DNA from: Ovis canadensis
Taxonomy: Eukaryota > Chordata > Mammalia > Artiodactyla > Bovidae
Direction: 5' to 3'
Assembly: GCF_042477335.2 (NCBI RefSeq)
Contig: NC_091256.1
Span: 46,393,001 to 46,457,000, forward strand
DNA length: 64,000 bases
How positions within the stretch are numbered: position 1 is the stretch's first letter; every line of letters starts with the position of its first letter. Of the stretch, positions 36,966 through 49,121 are shown in pieces. The notes beneath the pieces are model-generated. The model saw only the letters and a list, made by a program, of their open reading frames with translations. It searched no databases and had not been told where the DNA came from. Both the position numbers and the translations under genes were made by a program.

Positions 36966-36969
<4 letters not shown>
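36892..36969 (+). repeat. (AGC)26 microsatellite
   Basis: 26 uninterrupted AGC units. It grew from the short AGC tail of the Bov-A2; the sister copies in this window have only 3-6 units. Confidence 0.95.
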
Positions 36970-37106
36970 TATATCGTGCGTTTCCCTGCCAAGTGCTTGA
37001 TAGGGTCTGAGACATAGAGATGTAACTGAGCAGGACCCTAAGAGGCCTTCCCAAGAACAGGCCTTCCTGTATATCCTCTGCGTTAGCTCCTCTCTGAAGT
37101 AACTGT

Positions 37107-37305
37107 GTGTGTTAGTCGCTCAGTCATGCCCAACTCCTTGTGATTCCATGTAGTGTAGCCAGGCTCCTCTGTCTGTGGAATTCTCCAGGCAAGAATACTG
37201 GAGTGGGTAAGCCATTTCCTTCTCCAGGGGATCTTCCTGACCCAAGGATAGAACTTGAATCTCCTGAATTGCCAGCAGATTCTTTACCACCTGAGCTGGA
37301 AGGCT
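37107..37305 (-). mobile_element. Bov-tA SINE
   Basis: gtgtgttagtcgctcagtca at the tail end, body ggcaagaatactggagtggg, and head reduced to ctttaccacctgagctgga. Confidence 0.85.
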
Positions 37306-37309
37306 GTTA

Positions 37310-37735
37310 TTTCCTAAAGCACCTAGATGAAAGTATTCGATGCAAATTTCCTGAGTTGTTTTGCAGATGTAAACCCCTCCCCATCTCCAGCAAGACGTTA
37401 ACTACTTGACAACCTAGAGCACAAAGCCCCAGGCCTCCTGGAGCCTAAGGGCTGATAATGTTTACCCCTGTGACACCACCCTGCTACCTCACCAATGTAT
37501 CTGCCAGTCAGAGAACTGTGTACAAGTTGATCACATACCCTGCAAACCCCTCCTTTACCTGGCTTTTAAAAGTGCTTTGCTGAAACCTTTCAGAGTTCAG
37601 GGCTGTTTAAGGCAATCAGCCACCCGTTTCCTTCCATGACCCTTGCAACAAACCTTTCTCTGTTCCAAACTACAGCGTTTCAGTTTGTTTGACTTTACTG
37701 TGCATTTGGGCATACAAACTTGGGTTAATAGAAAC
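37310..37735 (+). mobile_element. LTR of an endogenous retrovirus, sense, partial
   Basis: Layout of a gammaretrovirus-like LTR: agcctaagggctgataatg, a ttttaaaag TATA-like element, cccttgcaacaaacctttct, then tttcagtttgtttgactt and a cattgggcatacaaact-like end. No internal retroviral genes follow. The upstream border is blurred by the adjacent Bov-tA. Confidence 0.6.
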
Positions 37736-37984
37736 ACTGCATACAATCTTAAGATTTTCTTCTCTCACAGTTGTTGCAAAACTTCAGATTTGTAGCATGG
37801 TCTAGAGTTGATAAGATTTTATAGAAAGGGTCAAGAATCAGAGTTGGTGAGTCCTGCAGGCTCACGGCACTCAGAAGTACAGGTGCAGGGTTTATTTACT
37901 AGTTCAGAACCCAGAGGCCCTGGGCTTGTGAAAGTGAAATTGCCCAGGATCAATTATTAGATTGTTGTTTAAGAAGCAAAAAGG

Positions 37985-38200
37985 ACTTTCCTGGTGACTC
38001 AGATGGTAAAAAATCTGCCCACAATGTGGGAGACCTGGGGTTTGATCCCTGGATCAGGAAGATCCCCTGGAGAAGGGAATGGCTACCCACTCCAGTATTC
38101 TTGCATGGAGAATTCCAAGGACAGAGGAGCCTGGTGGGCTACAGTCCAAGAGGCCACAAAGAGTCAGACACGACTGAACGACAGCCACTTTCACTTAAAA
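37985..38200 (+). mobile_element. Bov-tA SINE, sense
   Basis: Head ggactttcctggtgactcag, body aagatcccctggagaaggga, tail aaagagtcagacacgactga. Confidence 0.9.
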
Positions 38201-39247
38201 GGCAGGAACCCATCAGTGGGTTTACACAAGGAGGGAAAGGGAAGTAGAGAAAGCATAACCTTCCAATGCCCTGGTCTCTTGCTGTGTAGCCCAAGTCCTG
38301 TATGAGGCCTGAAGAGTAACACCGTGGGTGGGACAAGGGTGCGTTCTTGAATGTGCTTAGTTCATTTAATGAATACCCAGAAATCTGGAGTGGCAGTAAC
38401 TCCATGAGCAAGGGCTTTGGTGTAGGCAGAAATGTATGTGTATGTACATAGGGTAATTTGGGGGAAGATGGCTTAAAAAGAAGGGATCCATAGTTTTTAT
38501 GATAGGTCCTATCACCTTCCACAGTTGAGATCTGCCGATCTACTATGCTATCATGTTTGTTAGTGACATGGTCAGCCCATGGCTTCAACTTCCAACATAT
38601 GTGCCAATGACCCATAAGATTCTCGCGAATAGTCCTCTTCTTTTGCTTCCACATCCATAGGTGCTATGGCCTACAAGACATCTCCAGTCTGTGTCTCATG
38701 GGCACCTCAATGTCAACACATGGAAACCTGAAGTTAATAACTTCTCTTTCAATATATTCCCTGTTTAGGTGAATGACATCACCACTGACTCAAGTACTAG
38801 AGCCCTGTGAGTTGTCAGAGAATGGCTCTCTTCCTTCTGATTAGCCAATAAACCTGGTCTATGCCACCTCAGTAATACTTTTTGGTTCAGCTGTACCACT
38901 TCCTTTTCTCAATCCCACTGCCATTTCATTTATCCAGATGTGGAAACCACGGTAATAGGCCCTCTGCCCTCTCAACCTCACTGAGGAAAAATACCTCAGC
39001 TGTTCGCTTTTCCAAGGATGGTTGAGTCAAAACTTCTTTTGAAATACAGGCAAATCTTTGGTGTATTCAAAGACCAACTGTAGTCTCCTTTCAGAGTTTC
39101 AGTGTCAAGTCCAGGAAGCCAGAAATGGAGGCTCCCTTGGCCAACAGATAGAAGATTCTGGAAACAGCCCTGTAAAAGAGCCTGTGTGATTAGAGATGGA
39201 ATTCAGAGTCAAGAGCAACTAGGAAGCACCTGACTCCAGTTAAGTTC
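38201..39247. other. Intergenic, nothing recognised
   Basis: About 1 kb with no recognisable gene. The 171-aa minus-strand frame reaching 38,654 runs into the SINE and shows no family. Confidence 0.4.
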
Positions 39248-39743
39248 TGTTATGCCCAAGTCGCGAAATCTCCCAATGACCACCAGGGAGCCGGTATCCA
39301 ATGCAAAAGCAAGAGAGTCTTTATTACCAAGCTCGAGCTGGGGCTCCCACCATTACTGACGCAGCAGCTAAGGAGAGGAGCCCCGAGTTTGGGGTTACAC
39401 TGCTTATATAGGGAATATTCAGGTGAAAGGGTAATAAAGGGAGTGTTCAGGCTGAAGGACTACTGATTGGTTACCCTCTTCTATAGGGTTGTGTGTGGAT
39501 TTCTGATTGGTTTTTTTACTTCCACGGTAAATCATTACTTCCAAGGTAAATCACAATGGTAACTCATTACTTCCAAGGTAAATCACAAATTCTTGAACTT
39601 AAAGTCAGGAGGTTTAACCTAAGGGCTGATTGGCTCGTGCACGGTGGGGCAAGTTTAGGCAATATCCAAAGTCTAAGTCTGTTTGCCTGGTACCTTTTGC
39701 AAAATGGAGCTCTTTTACAAGATGGAGTAACTTAGGCTCTTCA
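39248..39743 (-). mobile_element. Solo LTR of an endogenous retrovirus with 4-bp target duplication
   Basis: On the - strand it opens tgaagagcctaagttactcc and closes ttgggcataaca, so it has TG...CA ends. It contains an AATAAA poly(A) signal (+ strand tctttattac, about 39320) followed by a short R/U5. The 4-bp gttc lies directly on each side (39244-39247, 39744-39747). There is no internal region, so the provirus has recombined to a solo LTR. A 4-bp duplication is usual for class I elements. Confidence 0.75.
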
Positions 39744-39794
39744 GTTCATCTTTAAAAAGGAATATTTTCAAATTTTAAATATTTTATAGACTGA

Positions 39795-40122
39795 TTTTTA
39801 ATGTTTTATTTATTTATTTTATTTTTGGCTGTGCTGAATCTTTGTTGCTTTGCACAGCTTTTCTCTAGTTTGGGGGGCTACTCTCTAGTTGTGGTGCGAA
39901 GGCTTCTCATTGTGGTGACTTCTTTTCTTGTGGAGCACAGGTTCTAGGTGTGTGAGCGTCAGTGGTTGCAGCTCACGGGCTCTAGAGAGCAGGCTCAGTA
40001 GTTGTGGCACCTGGGCTTAGTTGTTCCATAGCACGTGGAATCTTCCCAGAACAGGGATTAAATCCTCATCCCCTGCATTGGCAGGCCAATTCTTGTCCAC
40101 TGTACCAGAAAGGAAATCCTAA
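39795..40122 (-). mobile_element. CHR-type SINE, full length
   Basis: tttggctgtgctgaatcttt, ctctagttgtggtgcgaagg, and caggctcagtagttgtggca lead to a degraded tRNA-like head, ctgtaccagaaaggaaatcc. Confidence 0.85.
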
Positions 40123-40129
40123 ATATTTT

Positions 40130-40535
40130 AAACACTCAGTTCCACGCCAAAGAATTGACTCTTTTGAACTGTGGTATTGGAGAATATTCTTGAGTCCCTT
40201 GGACTGCAAGGAGATCCAACCAGTCCATTCTGAAGGAGATCAGCCCTGGGATTTCTTTGGAAGGAATGATGCTAAAGCTGAAACTCCTGTACTTTGGCCA
40301 CCTCATGTGAAGAGTTGACTCATTGGAAAAGACTCTGATGCTGGGAGGGATTGGGGGCAGGAGGAGAAGGGGATGACAGAAGATGAGATGGCTGGATGGC
40401 ACCATTGACTCGATGGATGTGAGTTTGAGTGAACTCCAAGAGTTGGTGATGGACAGGGAGGCCTTGCGTGCTGCAATTCATGGGGTTACAAATAGTCAGA
40501 CATGACTGAGCAACTGAACTGAACTGAACTGAAAA
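40130..40535 (+). mobile_element. BovB LINE, 3' end
   Basis: From ttgactcttttgaactgtgg to the (ACTGA)n tail at about 40515-40530. It contains ccaaccagtccattctgaag (end of the RT frame). 5'-truncated. Confidence 0.9.
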
Positions 40536-41059
40536 AAAGCTTTGGAGTTCCTCAGCTGTGATAGAAACCCGTTGTGTGCACAGTCTCTACCCAGGCCACT
40601 TGGCATCATCCTTGTGGAACTAAAGAGGCAAGAGGAACTGATGCAGCTGTGAAGGGCATGCTGCCTACTCTGTCATAAGTGATGACGTTCTTTGGCCAGG
40701 GAACTTCATGTCTTTTGCCAGCATCCATAAAACTGGCAGGCTAACTTGTTAATGTGGAAGGAGGACATAGTCTTAAAACCTTCACAGTTCTTGACAATCT
40801 TGATGTTGAGGTATGCCATTCCCATGTATGTTCTTGCAAATTTCCTAATATATATGAATCTATAACTAACCCACTTGTTTTATATATCTTAAATTACAGG
40901 TAAATGATTGTAATCTTTACAGGTCATTTGACACATTTTTAAGAATTCAATGAATGATTTAAAAATAAAACCACATTTATAAACTTAGTTACAATTAATT
41001 CATTCATTCTAATTGTTCTATCATCATTTATTAGATAGTTTTCCATTTTATGAACAAAT

Positions 41060-41372
41060 GAAAGTGAAAGTCACTCAGTTGTGTCTGACTCTGAATCCAT
41101 GGACTGTACAGTCCATGGAATTCTCCAGGCCAGAATACTGAAGTGGGTAGCCTTTTCCTTTTCCAGGGGATCTTCCCAGCCCAGGGATTGAACCCAGGTC
41201 TGCTGCACTGCAGGCAGATTCTTTACCAGCTGAGCCACCAGGGAAACCCAAGAATACTGGAGTGGGTAGTCTATCCCTTCTCCAGTGGATCCTCCTGACC
41301 CAGGAATCAAAGCGGGGTCTCCTGTATTGCAGGTGGATTGTTTACCAACTGAACTATCTGGGAAGCCCTAAT
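41060..41372 (-). mobile_element. Bov-tA SINE with duplicated head
   Basis: A normal antisense Bov-tA ends gagccaccagggaaacccaa, then a second body-plus-head unit (gaatactggagtgggtagtc ... ctatctgggaagccc) follows at once. The same join is seen near 51,020 and 57,335. Confidence 0.85.
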
Positions 41373-41667
41373 AAGACTTATGAACAAATCTTAGTTTATT
41401 TCTGAGAGCCAGCTTCCTGAAGAGAACCAGAAAAAACCATCTTGCAGTAAAAAGAGTCGTGGCTGCCAGGGACCTGGGAGAGAGGGGATGAACAGGTGGA
41501 GCATAGAGGGGTTTCAGGGCTGTGGAAATACTCTGTGTGACACCATAAAGTAGGGTACATGTCATAGGTTTGTCCAGACCTGTAGAATGCACAACACCAA
41601 GTGTGAGCCCTAATGTGAACTATGGACTCTGGATGATGATGGTGTGTATGTAGATGTTGCAGGGCAA

Positions 41668-41880
41668 GTGGAAGTGTTAGTTGCTCATCCGTGTCTGACT
41701 ATTTGCTACCCCATGGACTGTAGCCCCCTAGGCTCCTCTGTTCATGGGATTCTCCAGGCAAGAATACTGGAGTGGGTTGCCATTCCCATCTCCAGTGGAT
41801 CTTCCCAACCCAAGGATCAAACCTGGGTCTCCTGCATTGCAGGCAGCTTCTTTACCATTTGAGCCACCAGGGAAGCCCCA
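41668..41880 (-). mobile_element. Bov-tA SINE
   Basis: gtgttagttgctcatccgtg to gagccaccagggaagcccc; complete. Confidence 0.9.
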
Positions 41881-41884
41881 GGTG

Positions 41885-42292
41885 TTGCAGGGAAGAGCCA
41901 ATTATGACTCCAGGTTGGAACTTTTCTTTGACTTCTTTTTCTTGCTTTTGTTATTTTAATCAAACATAATGGCCTGTCTCAGAGAATCCAGCTCCTCTGC
42001 CTATTAAGCTGAGGTGCCTTGGTTCAGAACCCTGTCCAGCTGTGACTGACAGGAAGGAAGAAGTTAACACATCCTCTGCCTGAGGCTTGCCATCCTGGGA
42101 GATATTTACAAGATGCACGGCCCTTTTAGTGTTTCCTCAGCTCCCCAGCATCTATGTTCTATAAAAGAAACCGGCATCCAGACCCCATAAGATGGTTATT
42201 TTCGAGACCATTTCTACCATCTTCTCCATCTGCCGGTGGTTCATTCATTGGCCTGTCATGCGCTGAGCAAAGTGAGCTTGGACTCAGTAACA
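41885..42292 (+). mobile_element. LTR of an endogenous retrovirus, sense
   Basis: Contains ataaaagaaaccggcatcca near the cap region and a 3' end tggcctgtcatgcgctgagc ... ggactcagtaaca with a CA terminus. This layout resembles a bovid class II LTR. It has no internal genes; the 5' border is uncertain. Confidence 0.6.
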
Positions 42293-42949
42293 TAGGTTCA
42301 TCGGTTGTAACAAGCATACCATCCTGGATGGGGGATATTGACAGTAAAAGAGGCTTGTAGGTGTGAAGGCAGGGGGTTTACGGGAAATCTCTGTACCATC
42401 CTCTCAATGATGCTCTAATGAATAGGGTCTACTAAGGAAAAAAACATCTGTCTTGCCTTTTGTGATGTAGCCTTGGAAGTCTTATATCCTCACTTCTGTC
42501 ATAGTTTCAACGCCCCCAGATTCAAGGGGAAGGGAAGGGGGACTCTACCTTTGGATGGCAGGTGGGTCACAGTCACATTGGAAGAAGAGCGCATGGCCCG
42601 GCAAATGTTCTTATGGCCATTTTTGAAAAAAAAAAAATGTTAGTTTAGCATTTATACAGTTCTGTATATTTGCAATGCAGCAAGCATAAATATTTCAGTG
42701 CAATGCTCTTAAAAGGTAGCAGAGTAGGAAAGCAGTTTTCTGATTGTATGGCCCCCTGGGGTGATTCTTTCTTCTTGTTTCTATCCAAATACAAAAGAAA
42801 ATACATGTCTCAACCTCCCCACCCACCCCTGCAATTTTTCCTTAATGGATGGTGAAAGTTATTTACAAAGACTGAGGCAGGAGGTAGAGGCCCACCCCAC
42901 CCACTTCCACCCCCTCTGCCAGGGTAGATTCTGTGTATCTAAACTCTGA

Positions 42950-43500
42950 GGAGAAGAGCAGAACAATTAAAGGAGAGGGCTGGGCCCTGCCCCGACCACA
43001 GATCTCTCATTTCTGAAGTCAGGAGACCTCCCCGAGCACACATGCACAAAGAAGGCTCCCTGCGGATGTTAGGGGGAGCAATGTCAAGGGATGCTCTACC
43101 CAGACACTGGTAGGATCCATCTTAGCTACAAGGGAGTGTAGTGTGCGCACACAGGGAGGATCCTGAGATATATCAAATATGGACTCAGAACCAGGCAAAC
43201 CAAAATAATTGGCCAAAGGAAACCCAGAAGAAATTCCTCGTAGAAGTAATTCAAACTGCCATGAGACTCAGCAACTCTCTTTCTGAATCTGCCTGTATGT
43301 CTCTCCACACGTACTATACTTTTTTCCCTCTTAATAAATACTTTACCTGTTTCACTACTTTCCATCTTTGTGGAAATTCTTTTCGGCAAATGTAAAGGGC
43401 CAGAGCCCTTGTCACTGACCACTGGTCTAGTAGCTAGGGTCCAGTGTTTTCCCAGTCTCTGGCTGGGAATCCAAGTCCCACTCCAAGTCATTACAGGCTG
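42950..43500 (+). mobile_element. LTR of an endogenous retrovirus, sense
   Basis: ataattggccaaaggaaacc, an AATAAA in cttaataaatactttacc, then aaagggccagagcccttgtc and gactgaggcc-like sequence. Similar in order to the LTR ending near 33,395. The start is uncertain. Confidence 0.6.
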
Positions 43501-43647
43501 AGGCCAGCCAAGATCAAGACTGTGGTCTCCAATAATGTGCTAGAGTTATGGGTGGAGAGCAGTCCCTTTTAATCCTGGCTAATAATCAGTTACAATCTTA
43601 GCAAAGCCGCCATCACAGGGCCTTTTATGATGCAACTTGTGGATCTA

Positions 43648-43850
43648 AAAAACTCAGTTGCTCAGTCGTGTCCGACTTTGTGTGGCTCCATGGACTGTGG
43701 CCCCCCATGATCCTCTGTCCATGGGATTCTCCAGGCAAGAATACTGGAGTGGATTGTCATTTCCTTCTCGAGAGGATCTTCTCAACCCAGAAATCAAACC
43801 TGCGGCATCTTTGTGTCTTCTGCATCTCAGGCAGATTCTTTACCACCGAA
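43648..43850 (-). mobile_element. Bov-tA SINE
   Basis: actcagttgctcagtcgtgt to the degraded head ttctttaccaccgaaaag. Complete but divergent in the head. Confidence 0.87.
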
Positions 43851-44389
43851 AAGTGAAGAATGGAGGGTAAATGAAGTTAAGTAGAGTAGGCAACGTAGAA
43901 GGTGTATTTGATGTAAAATTCTGTGATCACCAAAGATACAGTCACCATTATTTATGATAAAGACTTCAATAATTCTCTGTATATTTCTTTCTGTGTAGCT
44001 CTTTAACTCTTCATAAGATGTTTTCTGTTGGTTCTGATGTGGATGACTCTGAATTCTTCATGATAATGGGAATAATGGGAAAGTTTTAAAAATTAATTCC
44101 CAAACCTCACAGTAGTCATTAGTTTAACCTTTTGCTCCCTCTCCACCTGTCCGACTGTTTGTGTGGGTGGCTTGGTTAAGCAGCAGACATTGGCTTATTG
44201 GCATTTCACCCCTTCTTTTTCATTTGCAGATGTTACTAGTAACAAGACAAATACCTGGTATTTGTATTGTGCTTTGGAACTGATAGCACATTTCCACACT
44301 ATCTCAAAAACAAAGATGAGAGAGACTCATGGAGAATTGTCCTAAACACTGCTCTTAATCAGACACTGGTAACTGTGTTTGATTGTAGC

Positions 44390-44720
44390 TATGGATCCTT
44401 CTCTCTGCCTTCCAGGCCACCCTGCAATTGCTTTCAGCACGTCTTCCTAAAGTTCTGTCTGAATATATTACCTCTCTGCTCCAAAACCTTCAAGGACTCC
44501 CTCTTGGCAACATAAATATAAAGGTCAAATTCCTTAGCCCGTCATTTAAAACATTTCAAAATTGAGTCAACATACTATTTGAGTCTAGTCTCCCACTAGT
44601 CTTTTGTATGTATGTATAAAATGCATGCTCCAACCAGTCCTCTCTTATCCTTTTCACATCCAAGTTTCAGCTCTTACTGTTCTTTTCACGTGGAACTATC
44701 TCCTTTCATCTTTTCCTATT
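44390..44720 (-). repeat. L2-like remnant (left part)
   Basis: attacctctctgctccaaaa, ttcaaggactccctcttggc and aaggtcaaattccttagccc follow the order of the antisense L2 3' region. It is split by the CBX1 retrocopy and resumes at about 46,897. Confidence 0.65.
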
Positions 44721-44920
44721 AAAACTCTAACTTTTATTTTTTTTATAAATCTATATAGTTTTATTAAGACAAAAAACTGACAGTGTTGATATGAAGTTTA
44801 CATTTAAACAAAAGTTTTCACAAAAACCTAACACACGCCTAAAAATTACAATGGAGTTCTAGATGCAGATCAAGACGGTGTCAACAACTGATGGATCTCA
44901 TGACTCAAGACAGCGTTTTG

Positions 44921-44945
44921 AAAAAAAAAAAAAAAGAAAAAAAAA
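44921..44945 (+). mobile_element. Poly(A)-only insertion with 14-bp target duplication
   Basis: A 25-bp run (A15 G A9) is flanked on both sides by aagacagcgttttg (44907-44920 and 44946-44959). This is the footprint of a retrotransposition event that delivered only its tail. It lies inside the CBX1 retrocopy 3'UTR and so is later than it. Confidence 0.75.
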
Positions 44946-46107
44946 AAGACAGCGTTTTGGATTTTAGTTAATTCTTAGGATTAAAAAATTTGTTTTGTTT
45001 TAAAGTGAACCACTGCCCCAGTATGAAAATTTATCTTCTCCTGAGACCAGGGCTTTTGGAATCACTCAGCTCTTGAACTTGTGCTGTCAGTGACTGAACC
45101 CTGCCACCAATGGTTCAAAGTTCAAAAAACAGAGGCTCCAAGAGTTTTCCACCCGATGAGCACCGGCCCTTGTCTTTCCCTACCCACTTACCTCCTATAC
45201 CACTCTCTGCCCTTCCCTAAATACTTCACCAGTGGCTTGGATGGAGAAGCTGATATTTGTAACTTCACAATAGGAAAAGAAAGGGTCTTCTTGTCAGTTT
45301 CATGAGTAGCACCTCTAAGACAGAATGATCTGCCTGTGTATACACTCCAATAAGACTTTTCCTCCTCAACCAGTTTCCATCTCCCAAATGGCAGCTTTGG
45401 TAGCTTCTCATTCCTTTGTTGGGAACAGCATTAAGCTCAGGCAGGGGAATACCTTGGCTTCTAAGTTTCAGGCATTCACAGCTTTTAAACAGTCTCTCAC
45501 AGCCCTCATTTAGGTTGCCAATGACATTTTTTGAAAGGATACAATATTCTGGACACTGAACCCAATCATTGTTAGTTGTTCTTTCCTTTGTTTCACCGTT
45601 TCCCCAAATTTTAACAAAAATGATCCTAACCCATCTCCTTTCTTTCCCACCCCACCCCACCCACCCCAAATAATACACCAGTAATAGCCAAAAACTACAC
45701 ACATGCTACGCTGTAAAAATGCAGAGTTAACCCTATCGGGAAGAAGGCTGTGTGGGTTGTGGAGATGTTCTTTGAAGATCTACAGTATCTCTTGCTCTCC
45801 CACATCCCATTCTACGTTTTGTCCTTCATAGAAGGCCCTTTGCTTTTTTTTTCAGCAAAGTTCAGAATGGGTTGCCTTGAAACACTGACCCTCCTTCCCC
45901 TCCACCGGGATGGGTGTGCAAACTGTACAGCATGGAGCGGCTGTACAGTACACTGGTTCCCTGGGCTGCTGTAGGGCACAGAAACTATACTGGCTCTTCA
46001 AAGGACATCTTCTCAAGCCACCTTCATGGTGTCAAGACAAGGAGAACTCCTTCTTTCCCCACTTGAGACCCACAGTCAGATGTGACAGGGGCTGGTATTC
46101 AAGAAAG

Positions 46108-46740
<633 letters not shown>

Positions 46741-46896
46741 TCAAGCGCCCAGGCTGCTCCGTCCGTCCGTCCTCTTCCCAATTTACTATGTTTCCTCTCC
46801 AGCCCAATCCCCCAGCCACCCACCCAACCAACGTAGCATTGTCTTGGTCTACTCAGGCCGAAGGGCGACCCGCAAACGCCAAAACTCTAACTTTTA

Positions 46897-46965
46897 ATGT
46901 CCAGCACAAAATGCATCTTCTCCACTGAGCTTTCTCTGATAGCCTAATCATTCTCTCTCTCTTTA
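46897..46965 (-). repeat. L2-like remnant (right part)
   Basis: tgtccagcacaaaatgcatc, then tgagctttctctgatagcct continues the element interrupted at 44,720. Confidence 0.55.
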
Positions 46966-47011
46966 GCCTCCTCTACTATGTTGTTTGTATGACCCCCTAT
47001 TTCTGTTTTGA

Positions 47012-47208
47012 ATTTATTCTTTTCTGGCTGTGTGGTCTTTGTTGCAGCCCAAGGGCTTTCTCTAGTTGTGGTGGGGAGTGGTTACTCTGCATTTCAGGGG
47101 GTGGCTACTCTCCGTTTCAGTGGGCTTCTTATTGTAATGGCTTCTCTTGCTGTGGAGCATAGGCTGTAGGCACGAGGGCTTCAGTAGTTGCAGTCTGAGG
47201 GCCCTGAA
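47012..47208 (-). mobile_element. CHR-type SINE, left part (split by BovB)
   Basis: ttctggctgtgtggtctttg, ggctttctctagttgtggtg and atggcttctcttgctgtgga are CHR landmarks. The element continues at 48,503 after the BovB. Confidence 0.85.
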
Positions 47209-48499
47209 GATTGCACTCATCTCACACACTAGTAAAATAATGCTCAAAATTCTCCAAGCCAGGCTTCAGCAATACGTGAACCATGAACCTCCAGATGTTC
47301 AAGCTGGTTTTAGAAAAGGCAGAGGAACCAGAGATCAAATTGCCAACATCCACTGGATCATGGAAAAAGGAAGAGAGTTCCAGAAAAACATCTATTTCTG
47401 CTTTATTGACTATGCCAAAGCCTTTGACTGTGTGGATCACAATAAACTGTGGAAAATTCTGAAAGAGATGGGAATACCAGACCACCTAACCTGCCTCATG
47501 AGAAACCTATATGCAGGTCAGGAAGCAACAGTTAGAACTGGACATGGAACAACAGACTGGTTCCAAATAGGAAAAGGAGTATATCAAGGCTGTATATTGT
47601 CACCCTGCTTATTTAACTTATATGCAGAGTACATCATGAGAAACTGAGGCTGGGCCTGGGCTGGAAGAAGCGCAAGCTGGAATCAAGACTGCCGGGAGGA
47701 ATATCAATAACCTCAGATATGCAGATGACACCACCCTTATGGCAGAAAGTGAAGAGGAGCTAAAGAGCCTCTTGATGAAAGTGAAAGAGGAGAGTGAAGA
47801 AGTTGGCTTAAAGCTCAACATTCAGAAAACCAAAGATCATGGCATCTGGTCCTATCACTTCATGGGAAATAGATGGGGAAACATTGGAAACAGTGTCAGA
47901 CTTTATTTTGGGGGCTCTAAAATCACTGCAGATGCTGATTGCAGCCATGAAATTAAAAGACGCTTACCCCTTGGAAGGAAAGTTATGACCAACCTAGATA
48001 GTATATTCAAAAGCAGAGACATTACTTTGCCAACAAAGGTCCGTCTAGTCAAGGCTATGGTTTTTCCAGCAGTCATGTATGGATGTGAGAGTTGGACAGT
48101 GAAGAAAGCTGAGCACCAAAGAACTGATGCTTTTGAACTGTGGTGTTGGAGAAGGCTCTTGAGAGTCCCTTGGACTGCAAGGAGATCCAACCAGTCCATT
48201 CTAAAGGAAATCAGTCCTGGGTGTTCTTTGGAAGAGATGATGCTAAAACTGAAACTCTAGTACTTTGGCCACCTCATGCGAAGAGTTGACTCATTGGGAA
48301 AGACTCTGATGCTGGGAGGGATTGGGGGCAGGAAGAGAAGGGGACGACAGAGGATGAGATGGTTGGATGGCATCACCGACTTGATGGACGTGAGTTTGAG
48401 TGAGCTCTGGGAGTTGGTGATGGACAGGGAGGCCTGGTGTGCTGCGATTCATGGGGTCACAAAGAGTTGAACAGGACTGAGTGACTGAACTGAACTGAA
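47209..48499 (+). mobile_element. BovB LINE with reverse-transcriptase remnant
   Basis: 5'-truncated BovB (RTE clade) inserted in a CHR SINE. The first part reads KILQARLQQYVNHEPPDVQA, then GFRKGRGTRDQIANIHWIME, and the finger/palm motif FIDYAKAFDCVDHNKLW. After YQGCILSPCLFNLY the frame breaks near 47,645 (stop plus small indels). It resumes with the catalytic box RYADDTTLMAES (about 47,715-47,750) and runs to the C-terminus SNQSILKEISPGCSLEEM (end 48,260). The tail (ACTGA)n ends near 48,499. The catalytic Asp pair is still legible but the element cannot make a whole protein. It is the best preserved BovB in the window. Confidence 0.93.
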
Positions 48500-48502
48500 A
48501 GC

Positions 48503-48635
48503 TTGGACTCAGCAGTTTGGCTCATGGGCTTAGTTGCTCTGTGGCATATGGGATATTCCTGGACAAGGGATTAAACCCTTGTTCCCTGCATTGGCAGGTG
48601 GGTTCTTAACCACTGTACCAACAGGAAAGTCCACC
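48503..48635 (-). mobile_element. CHR-type SINE, right part
   Basis: tgggcttagttgctctgtgg, gatattcctggacaagggat and the head end ctgtaccaacaggaaagtcc complete the element interrupted at 47,208. Confidence 0.85.
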
Positions 48636-48726
48636 TATTTCTTATCTTTCAAAAACTGGTTAATTTAAAATGTGTCTAATTTTCTTTATTATATTGTATA
48701 GATATTCGTCTTTGTTAAGGATCTTG

Positions 48727-48953
48727 TGTGTGTATGCATACTAAGTCTCTTCAGTCATGTCTGACTCTTTATGGCCCTATGGAATATAGCCCACCAGGCT
48801 CCTCTGTCCATGGGATTCTCCAGACAAGAATACTGGAGTGGGTTCTTCCTCCAGGAGATCTTCCCAACCCAGGGATTGAACCTGCATCTCCTAGGTCTCT
48901 GGTATTGGCAGGAGGGTTTGTTACCACTGGGAAGTGCCACTTGGGAAGCCCAT
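48727..48953 (-). mobile_element. Bov-tA SINE
   Basis: tgcatactaagtctcttcag to gtgccacttgggaagccc; a few bases are missing in the body (gggttcttcctccaggagat). Confidence 0.88.
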
Positions 48954-49097
48954 TAAAGATCCTACATGCTGCAATAGGTAAAATATTGATACTCAGTATT
49001 GACTGGTTTTTACTCCTGCGATGTTCCAAGGTGGCACCCTGGTTGGAAGAAGCCATGTTGTGACTCCACCCTTTTTAACACAGATTCTCGAGTTTCC

Positions 49098-49121
49098 CTT
49101 GGTGGTGGTGGTGGTGGTGGG
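49098..49121 (+). repeat. (GGT)n microsatellite
   Basis: About seven GGT units followed by a G run. Confidence 0.85.

Noticed and set aside
36892-36969. Possible polyglutamine-coding CAG tract
   Set aside because: It is the tail of a Bov-A2 SINE with no gene around it.
38139-38654. 171-residue minus-strand frame
   Set aside because: Its C-terminal part reads through the Bov-tA, and the remainder has no recognised family.
45265-45702. 145-residue minus-strand frame
   Set aside because: It lies wholly in the 3'UTR of the CBX1 retrocopy.
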